NCBI RefSeq assembly: GCF_017115105.1 | Contig: NZ_JABXKH010000046.1 | Span: 1 to 64,000, forward strand | Direction of reading: 5' to 3' | DNA length: 64,000 bases | Source of the DNA: Nostoc sp. NMS2 | GTDB lineage: Bacteria; Cyanobacteriota; Cyanobacteriia; Cyanobacteriales; Nostocaceae | In this document: piece by piece, positions 57,281 through 64,000 of the stretch | Position numbering within the stretch: the first letter of the stretch is position 1 | How the letters are laid out: every line of letters starts with the position of its first letter | Made by a program: the position numbers and the translations under genes | The notes under the pieces: model-generated | Seen by the model: the letters and a program-made list of their open reading frames with translations, nothing else | The model's database searches: none | What the model was told of the DNA's origin: nothing

Positions 57281-60200
57281 ATGACAGAAAATAGTCACTC
57301 TAAAAACCAAAATAATTCCGCCAGAAAATTATTAGAAGCGGGCAAAAATATTGTTTTTATAGATACAGCAGTTCTCGATTATCAAAGCCTAGTAGCTGGT
57401 ATCACACTAGGTAGTGAAGTCGTTATCCTTGACCATAATCGAGACGGTTTAACGCAAATCAGCGAGTTTCTAGCAGGGTGTAAACCTGGCTCAGTTGAAT
57501 CAGTTCACATTGTCTCCCACGGTGCTGAAGGGAGTTTACAATTAGGGTCAACTTCCCTTAGCCTCACCAACCTAAATAGCTATGCAAATCAGTTACGCAA
57601 GTGGGCAAATGTTTTAACTGATAAAGCTGACATCTTACTTTATGGCTGTGATGTAGCCAGTGGTGAGGGCACAAAATTTGTGCAGCAGATTAGCCGAATT
57701 ACTGGAGCAGATGTTGCTGCTTCCACTGACAAAACAGGAAGTGCAGCTTTAGGTGGTGACTGGGACTTAGAGTTGAAGACAGGGAAAATTGAGGCTTCCC
57801 TGGCATTTAAACCAGAAGTAATGCAGGCTTACCAATCTATTTTGCCAGCTAGTTTTACTGGTGCATACTCTCAAAACTTCAACACATTAGCTCGTTCTGG
57901 AACATCTATTACTTGGACTAATGATTCAACTATTTCAGGGTGGTATTCCACAAGAACAAATTACAACGCTGGTTCTGGCACTAGTAATGCAGGTGCATTG
58001 TATAGTTTTGGTACGACCACAGATCGGGCACTCGGTTCTGTAGCTTCCGGTGCTACAGGAACTATTTATTATGGGTTGCGCCTCCAAAATAATACAGGTT
58101 CAGCAATTACTAAGTTGCAAGTAAATTACACGGGTGAGCAATGGCGTAATGGTAATAATACATCGCAACAACAGCTGAAATTCAGTTATCAAACTGGGTC
58201 AACTCTCACAAGTTTAACAACAGGAACATGGACACCTGTAACATCACTAGATTTCACCGGGCCAATTGCAACTGCAACCGCAGGTTCCCTGAATGGTAAT
58301 CAAATTGCTAATCGAACTGTCATCACGCCTGTAATATTTAATCTAGTTACCCCAATAGCTAACGGTGAAGAAATTATATTGCGTTGGGAAGACATAGATG
58401 ATACAGGTAACGATCATGGTTTAGCCATTGACGATGTATCTGTCAAAGTAGATGGCACTATTTATGTAGTAACTAACACCAATGACAGTGGTGCTGGCTC
58501 GTTAAGGCAAGCTATTATCAATGCCAATAACGATCCAGGGATTGAGACAATTGTCTTTGATACGACTGGAATATTCGGTGATGCCACACCCGACATCATT
58601 ACCCTCACTTCTGGGGAATTGAATGTTACTCAAGGAGTCATCATTCAAGGAACTGGGGCTGATAAACTTACCATCAGTGGTAACAATACTTCCCGTGTTT
58701 TTAATGCCAGTGCCTCCCTCTCAATTGATGGGTTGAACATAACTGGAGGAAATGCAGCAAATGGTGGCGGAATATATAGCACCAGTAGTGTCACAGTCAG
58801 CAATAGTATTTTTTCTGGCAATACTGCCAGCACTAGCGGCGGCGGCATTTACAGTAATAGTGCCACAGTCAGCGATAGCAGTATTTTTGGCAACACCGCG
58901 AACACTAATGGCGGCGGCATTTACAGTAATAGTGCCACAGTCAGCGATAGCAGTATTTTTGGCAACACCGCGAACACTAATGGCGGCGGCATTTACAGTA
59001 ATAGTGCCACAGTCAGCGATAGCAGTATTTTTGGCAACATAGCTAACCTTGGAGGAGGCATCTACGGCACCAATGCCACAGTTAGCAATAGTACTCTTTC
59101 TGGCAACACCGCGAACAGCAATGGCGGCGGTATCTTCAGTAACGGTAGTAACAGTAGTGTCACCATCAGCAATAGCACTATCTCTACCAATACAGCAAAA
59201 ACTCATGGTGGCGGCATCTATAGCAGCAGCAGTACCACAGTCAGCAATAGCACTATTTTTGGCAACACCGCTGATAGTGATAACAATACCCAAGGTGATG
59301 GTGGCGGCATTTATAAATCTGGTGGCACGGCAAGCATCAGCAATAGCATCATTGCTGGCAATATTGACCCAGGTAATCAAGGAGTCGATGTCTATGGTAA
59401 TAACTTCAATAGTAATGGTTACAACCTGATTGGCAAAATTGCTGGTAAATTATCCGGGACTCTGGGCACGGGTACAGATATTATTAACCCCAATCCTGGA
59501 CTAAAACCTCTGGGAGATTACGGTGGTTCTACACAAACTCACGCCCTAAGCTTTTCCAGTCCTGCCAAGAATGCTGGCGATCCGGCTTATAGTGGTGGCT
59601 TAACTACCGATCAGCGCGGCACGGATTTTAACCGGATTGAAAGTGGCAGAATTGACATTGGAGCATTTGAATATGTGCTTCCAAAAGTCAGCTTTGGTGC
59701 TGCTACTTACAATACAACAGAAGATAGTACCGCTACTGTAGTAACTATTTCTGTTTCCTTAAATGCCTCTCCAGAAACGGCTGTCACAGTTCCTATTGTC
59801 GTCAAAAATAATAGTACGGCGATTAGTGGCAACGATTACACTTTTTCTCCAAGTACTATCTCCTTTGCTGCTGGGGCTACAGGCTCAGATTTAACAAAGC
59901 TACTTACTTTTACTATTAACCCAGACGATTTACCTGAGAATACAGAAACGGTTGTACTCAACTTTGGCACGCTAATAGGGGCTGATTTAGGAACAATAAC
60001 TGAAACTACTCTGAATATTGCTGCTAATGATTCGATTCAATATGCAGTTTCCAGCGCCACCTCAAATTTGACTGAAGGTAATAGTGGTACTCAAGCTGTT
60101 AGCTTTACGGTTACTCGTAGTGGTGGTATTGGCGTGGCTAGTACCGTAGATTACGCTTTTAGCGGTGCGGCAATTTTTGGCAGTGACTATAACAATATTC

Positions 60201-62815
60201 AAGTTACGGGTGGAGGAAATGCTGCATCTGGGACTTTAAGCTTCGCTGTTGGGGAAACCACAAAAACAATTACAGCCGATGTCTTAGGTGAGAACACATT
60301 TGAACTCAATGAAGACATTACTGTTAACCTGAGTAACCCCAACCTCACAGCTGCACCGGCAAATTCTACAATTACCAACAGTTCAGCTACAGTCAACATT
60401 ATTAACGATGACAACCAACCAACTATCAGCATCTCGGATGTCTCAGTTACTGAAGGTACAGGGACAACAACTAATGCGAACTTTACTATCAGTCTCTCTA
60501 ATGCCAGTTATCAGCAGATTACTGTAAATTACAACACGAGTGATGGCACTGCTCAAGCTGCTGATTCTGATTACAACTCTGCTTTAGGAACGATTACTTT
60601 CAATCCTGGAGAAACTAGTAAAACTCTTAGTATTGGTGTCATTGGCGATAACAAATTTGAAACTAACGAGGCATTTTCTGTCAACCTTTCGGCTGCGACA
60701 AATGCCACGATCGCAGATAATTTAGGAGTTGGTACAATCATCAACGATGATAACCAACCAACTATCAGCATCTCAGATGTTTCAGTTATTGAAGGCAATA
60801 CAGGCACAAATAATGCGAACTTTACTATTAGTCTCTCTAATGCCAGTTATCAGCAGATTACTGTAAATTACAACACGAGTGATGGTACTGCTCAAGTTGC
60901 TGACTCTGATTACAACTCTGCTTTAGGAACCATTATTTTCAATCCTGGGGAAACCAGTAAAACTCTTAGTATTGGTGTTATCGGCGATAACAAGGCTGAA
61001 ATCAACGAGGCATTTGCTGTCAATCTTTTGGGTGCTACAAATGCCACAATTACCGATAGTTTAGGAGTTGCTACCATCATTGATGATGACAACCAACCAA
61101 CTATCAGCATCTCGGATGTCTCAGTTTCTGAAGGTAATACAGGGACAACAACTAATGCTAACTTTACGATTAGCCTCTCTAATCCCAGTTATCAGCAGAT
61201 TACTGTAAATTACAATACGAGCAATGGTACTGCTCAAGTTGCTGACTCTGATTACAACTCTGCTTTAGGGACGATTATTTTCGCTCCTGGGGAAACCAGT
61301 AAAACTATTAGTATTGGTGTCATCGGCGATAATACAACTGAAACTGATGAGACATTTGCTGTCAATCTTTCAGGTGCTACAAATGCAACGATCGCAGATA
61401 ATTTAGGAGTTGGTACAATCATTAACGATGACAACCAACCAAGTATCAGCATTTCGGATGTCTCTGTTACTGAAGGAAATACAGGGACAACAAATAATGC
61501 TAACTTTACTATTAGTCTCTCCAATCCCAGTTATCAGCAGATTACTGTAAATTACAACACGAGTGATGGTACTGCTCAAGTTGCCGATTCTGATTACAAC
61601 TCTGCTTCAGGAACGATTACTTTCAATCCTGGCGAAACTAGCAAAACTCTTAGTATTGGTGTCATCGGCGATAACAAATTTGAAACTAATGAGGCATTTT
61701 CTGTCAACCTCTCGGCTGCTACAAATGCCACGATCGCAGATAATTTAGGAGTTGGTACAATCATCAACGATGACAACCAACCAACTATCATAATTTCGGA
61801 TGTCTCTGTTACCGAAGGCAATACAGGGACAACAACTAATGCTAACTTTACTATTAGCCTCTCCAATCCTAGTTATCAGCAGGTTACTGTAAATTACAAC
61901 ACGAGTGATGGCACTGCTCAAACTTCTGGCTCTGATTACAACTCTGCTTTAGGAACGATTATTTTCAATCCTGGGGAAACTAGCAAAACCCTTAGTATTG
62001 GTGTCATCGGCGATAATCAAACTGAAAGTGACGAGACATTTGCTGTCAATCTTTCAGGTGCTATAAATGCCACGATCGCAGATAGTTTAGGAGTTGGTAC
62101 TATCATCAACGATGACAACCAATCAACTATCAGCATCTCGAATGCCGCTCTTTTTGAAGGTAACGCAGGCACAACAACTAATGCTAACTTTACCGTCACT
62201 CTCTCCGCACCTAGTTTGCAGCAAGTTACTGTAAATTACAACACGAGTGATGGCACTGCTCAAGTTGCTGATTCTGATTACAACTCTACTTCCGGGACGA
62301 TTATTTTCAATCCTGGCGAAACCACCAAAACTCTTGGTGTTGGTGTCATTGGTGATAATAAAGTTGAAGCCAATGAGACATTTTCTGTCAATCTCTTGGG
62401 TGCTACAAATGCCACAATTACTGATAGTTTGGGAGTGGCTACTATCATAAATGATGACGAACCCCCTGCCATTAGCATTGCAGATGTATCACTCAATGAA
62501 GGCACTATAGGAATGATAACTTTTGCTAAATTTATCGTTACTCTCTCCAATGAATTCTATCAACCGATAGCCGTAAGTTACAGTACGAGTGATGGCACTG
62601 CTAAAACTTCCGACTCTGATTACAATTCTGCTTTAGGAACGATCGTTTTCAATCCTGGCGAAATCAGCAAAACTATTAGTATCGGTGTTACAGGTGATAA
62701 TAAAGTCGAAAGCAACGAAACATTTTTTGTCAATCTCTATGGAGCAGCAAATGCTAGGTTCGGTAATAACCAGGCAATCGGTACTATCATCAATGATGAC
62801 CGGAATGTCGGGTAA
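57281..62815 (+). CDS. Giant DUF4347 / beta-helix / Calx-beta protein
   Basis: 1844 residues. DUF4347 domain (about 22-185; VHIVSHGAEGSLQLG, ILLYGCDVASGEG) as found at the head of many large cyanobacterial exoproteins. Then a beta-sandwich like an exoprotein anchor domain (about 190-395), a right-handed beta-helix of GGGIYSNSATVS-type coils (about 480-700), and nine Calx-beta domains (from about 801 to the end). The last seven have a strong 113-residue period. No Sec signal is seen, and the protein stops right after the last Calx-beta with no RTX or other known type I secretion tail. Probably a calcium-binding surface or secreted adhesin-like protein. Confidence 0.85.
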   Translation: MTENSHSKNQNNSARKLLEAGKNIVFIDTAVLDYQSLVAGITLGSEVVILDHNRDGLTQISEFLAGCKPGSVESVHIVSHGAEGSLQLGSTSLSLTNLNSYANQLRKWANVLTDKADILLYGCDVASGEGTKFVQQISRITGADVAASTDKTGSAALGGDWDLELKTGKIEASLAFKPEVMQAYQSILPASFTGAYSQNFNTLARSGTSITWTNDSTISGWYSTRTNYNAGSGTSNAGALYSFGTTTDRALGSVASGATGTIYYGLRLQNNTGSAITKLQVNYTGEQWRNGNNTSQQQLKFSYQTGSTLTSLTTGTWTPVTSLDFTGPIATATAGSLNGNQIANRTVITPVIFNLVTPIANGEEIILRWEDIDDTGNDHGLAIDDVSVKVDGTIYVVTNTNDSGAGSLRQAIINANNDPGIETIVFDTTGIFGDATPDIITLTSGELNVTQGVIIQGTGADKLTISGNNTSRVFNASASLSIDGLNITGGNAANGGGIYSTSSVTVSNSIFSGNTASTSGGGIYSNSATVSDSSIFGNTANTNGGGIYSNSATVSDSSIFGNTANTNGGGIYSNSATVSDSSIFGNIANLGGGIYGTNATVSNSTLSGNTANSNGGGIFSNGSNSSVTISNSTISTNTAKTHGGGIYSSSSTTVSNSTIFGNTADSDNNTQGDGGGIYKSGGTASISNSIIAGNIDPGNQGVDVYGNNFNSNGYNLIGKIAGKLSGTLGTGTDIINPNPGLKPLGDYGGSTQTHALSFSSPAKNAGDPAYSGGLTTDQRGTDFNRIESGRIDIGAFEYVLPKVSFGAATYNTTEDSTATVVTISVSLNASPETAVTVPIVVKNNSTAISGNDYTFSPSTISFAAGATGSDLTKLLTFTINPDDLPENTETVVLNFGTLIGADLGTITETTLNIAANDSIQYAVSSATSNLTEGNSGTQAVSFTVTRSGGIGVASTVDYAFSGAAIFGSDYNNIQVTGGGNAASGTLSFAVGETTKTITADVLGENTFELNEDITVNLSNPNLTAAPANSTITNSSATVNIINDDNQPTISISDVSVTEGTGTTTNANFTISLSNASYQQITVNYNTSDGTAQAADSDYNSALGTITFNPGETSKTLSIGVIGDNKFETNEAFSVNLSAATNATIADNLGVGTIINDDNQPTISISDVSVIEGNTGTNNANFTISLSNASYQQITVNYNTSDGTAQVADSDYNSALGTIIFNPGETSKTLSIGVIGDNKAEINEAFAVNLLGATNATITDSLGVATIIDDDNQPTISISDVSVSEGNTGTTTNANFTISLSNPSYQQITVNYNTSNGTAQVADSDYNSALGTIIFAPGETSKTISIGVIGDNTTETDETFAVNLSGATNATIADNLGVGTIINDDNQPSISISDVSVTEGNTGTTNNANFTISLSNPSYQQITVNYNTSDGTAQVADSDYNSASGTITFNPGETSKTLSIGVIGDNKFETNEAFSVNLSAATNATIADNLGVGTIINDDNQPTIIISDVSVTEGNTGTTTNANFTISLSNPSYQQVTVNYNTSDGTAQTSGSDYNSALGTIIFNPGETSKTLSIGVIGDNQTESDETFAVNLSGAINATIADSLGVGTIINDDNQSTISISNAALFEGNAGTTTNANFTVTLSAPSLQQVTVNYNTSDGTAQVADSDYNSTSGTIIFNPGETTKTLGVGVIGDNKVEANETFSVNLLGATNATITDSLGVATIINDDEPPAISIADVSLNEGTIGMITFAKFIVTLSNEFYQPIAVSYSTSDGTAKTSDSDYNSALGTIVFNPGEISKTISIGVTGDNKVESNETFFVNLYGAANARFGNNQAIGTIINDDRNVG
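58838..59040 (+). repeat. Three 72-base exact repeats in the beta-helix
   Basis: Units starting at 58838, 58910 and 58982 are nearly identical. Each encodes 24 residues of beta-helix coil (GGIYSNSATVSDSSIFGNT). Confidence 0.9.
60418..62810 (+). repeat. Seven ~340-base Calx-beta repeats
   Basis: Units beginning near 60418, 60757, 61096, 61435, 61777, 62120 and 62460, period 339-342 bases. Each holds NDDNQPTISISDVSV and ends IGDN...VNL. The nucleotide-level likeness implies recent duplication or ongoing homogenisation. Confidence 0.88.
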
Positions 62816-62816
62816 T

Positions 62817-64000
62817 TCACATAATATTTAATGGGTCTACATCAATAGTTAGGCTAACAGACAAAGGACAAAGCGATCGCACATCTTCCCAATCTGGCAA
62901 TTGTGGCAAGGCATCGGGAGCAAATTTAATCAATATCTGCCAGCGATAACGATTAGCTACCCGTAAAATACTTGCTGGTGCTGGCCCTAATATCTCGAAT
63001 TCTTCTTCTGTACTCAAGGTTGTGGCAATAATTTGCGCTGTATTTTGCACTTGAATGGGATCGAGACTACTTAAACGCAACAAAATTAACCGCCCATAAG
63101 GGGGATAATTGAGGGCTTGGCGTTGTTCTAGTTCAGCTTGGGAGAAAGAGTGATAATCGTGCGATCGCACTGCTGCAATTACCTGATGTTCTGTAGTGTA
63201 AGTTTGTACAATCACCCTCCCCGGATCGTCTCCTCTACCAGCACGTCCAGCGACTTGAGTCAAGGTTTGAAATGCCCGTTCACTGGCGCGATAATCTGAT
63301 AAATTTAGCAATCCATCGGCGGCGACAACGCCCACAAGTGTCACCTGTGGTAAATCTAAACCTTTGGTAAGCATTTGCGTACCCACTAATAAATCCGCTT
63401 CGCCGTTGGCAAACTGGGTGAGTAGGGTACGATGTGAGCCTTTGTTACGGGTGGTATCGCTATCAAAACGAATCAAGCGTAACTCTGGGAATTGTCGCGC
63501 TAATTCTTGCGTGACTCGCTGAGTACCGCTACCGAAAAATTTCAGGTAAGGGGAACTACAATCGGGGCAAAATTTGGGGTGCGATCGCGCATAATTACAA
63601 TAATGACACCGCAATAATTCTGGCGCTTTTTCTTCGGTGTGGTGATACGCCAGCGATACGTCACAGTGCGGACAGTCCAACACATATCCACAACTGCGAC
63701 AAGAGACAAAAGTACTGTGTCCCCGGCGATGGATAAATAAAATTCCCTGTTGTTTTCTCTCTTGCAACTGTTGCAAAGCTTCTTGCAACGATCTACTAAA
63801 TATAGAACGATTTCCCTGCTGCAACTCTTGCCGCATATCGACTATTTCCACGGGCGGTAAAGGGCGGGAGTTGATGCGTTCGGGCAAACTTAAGTAATAA
63901 CCCCTATCTCCTGCCTCCTGCCTCCTGCCTCCTGCCTCCTGCCTCCTGACGCTTATCCAACTCTCCAAGGAAGGGGTAGCGGAACCTAACAATAAGGGGC
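62817..64000 (-). CDS. priA: Primosomal protein N' (PriA helicase), C-terminal part
   Basis: Runs off the right end of the window; about 394 residues are visible. The frame enters as PLLLGSATPSLES (helicase motif III). Then comes the zinc-binding domain with eight Cys (CRSCGYVLDCPHC, CHYC, CPDC), LVGTQMLTKGLDLP (motif V) and QVAGRAGRG (motif VI). It restarts stalled forks. After SLESWISV, about 16 residues (RRQEAGGRRQEAGDRG) are encoded by five CCTCCTG heptamers (63906-63949), an in-frame repeat insertion. Ends two bases after the Calx-beta gene on the opposite strand. Confidence 0.92.
   Translation of the reverse strand, partial: PLLLGSATPSLESWISVRRQEAGGRRQEAGDRGYYLSLPERINSRPLPPVEIVDMRQELQQGNRSIFSRSLQEALQQLQERKQQGILFIHRRGHSTFVSCRSCGYVLDCPHCDVSLAYHHTEEKAPELLRCHYCNYARSHPKFCPDCSSPYLKFFGSGTQRVTQELARQFPELRLIRFDSDTTRNKGSHRTLLTQFANGEADLLVGTQMLTKGLDLPQVTLVGVVAADGLLNLSDYRASERAFQTLTQVAGRAGRGDDPGRVIVQTYTTEHQVIAAVRSHDYHSFSQAELEQRQALNYPPYGRLILLRLSSLDPIQVQNTAQIIATTLSTEEEFEILGPAPASILRVANRYRWQILIKFAPDALPQLPDWEDVRSLCPLSVSLTIDVDPLNIM
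63906..63949. repeat. CCTCCTG heptamers within priA
   Basis: Five to six perfect seven-base units in the reading frame of priA. Seven is not a multiple of three, so any change by other than three units would break the frame. Confidence 0.85.

Noticed and set aside
58721-59380. Long antisense frame opposite the beta-helix region
   Set aside because: It results from the repetitive, Gly/Ser/Thr-coding strand; its product is low complexity without start signals.

Overview
The window is chromosomal DNA from a filamentous cyanobacterium of the Nostoc/Anabaena group. The signs are photosystem II genes (psbK, psbM, psbZ), the phycobilisome-degradation gene nblA, pxcA, a kdpABGCD operon of the Anabaena type, dense HIP1 octamers (GCGATCGC) inside and outside genes, and many short tandem heptamer repeats (ATTCGTA, ACAAATG, CCTCCTG types). 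Genes lie on both strands in short operons. No rRNA, CRISPR array, prophage or complete transposase gene was seen. One tRNA gene, tRNA-Gly(GCC), is present.

Layout. 0.5-4.6 kb: a GH13 glycosidase, a phosphoribulokinase paralogue and an unknown protein. 4.8-9 kb: radC, then a minus-strand group of a COP23 protein and two secreted trypsin-like proteases, one with a TPR tail. 9.2-18.7 kb: pxcA, a small membrane protein, a PPK2 kinase, split CheB- and CheR/PAS-type proteins, miaE, a VOC protein, a GNAT acetyltransferase, comF and a secreted PPC-domain protein. 18.8-22.7 kb: cobS, a conserved unknown, tgt, psbK, a small ferredoxin and psbM. 23-30 kb: a universal stress protein, phoD, an unknown zinc-ribbon membrane protein coupled to a ProA-like protein without the catalytic cysteine, tRNA-Gly, ribH and psbZ. 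30-35.7 kb: a DHH-CBS-poly(A) polymerase fusion, a tandem pair of Uma2 genes, a damaged DUF5615-like gene and a repeat-scrambled fragment. 35.8-43.5 kb: an AarF/ABC1 kinase, a PP2C phosphatase, nblA with an NtcA-type promoter, a Ser/Thr kinase, an unknown and anmK. 44-47.3 kb: a BT1-family transporter and a carotenoid oxygenase. 47.3-56.7 kb: kdpDCGBA on the minus strand and a divergent histidine kinase/LuxR response regulator pair. 57.3-62.8 kb: an 1844-residue DUF4347/beta-helix/Calx-beta protein. The window ends inside priA.

The most striking feature is the load of small non-autonomous mobile elements. Five are bounded by matching terminal inverted repeats and, where both flanks are visible, by exact or near-certain target duplications: 9 bp at 54459-54619, 10 bp at 43827-43932, and 5 bp for three members of one family at 26287-26395, 43971-44159 and 45622-45717. 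The 54459-54619 element has an inverted second copy at 1-161. Low-complexity repeat DNA has also entered reading frames (anmK, priA) and forms the start or end of several genes (miaE, kdpD, the response regulator, the GNAT gene). Other points of interest are two enzyme paralogues that lack a key cysteine, a canonical NtcA box upstream of nblA, a truncated KdpD without KdpE next to an orphan-looking two-component pair, and a long unexplained hairpin at 41424-41501.
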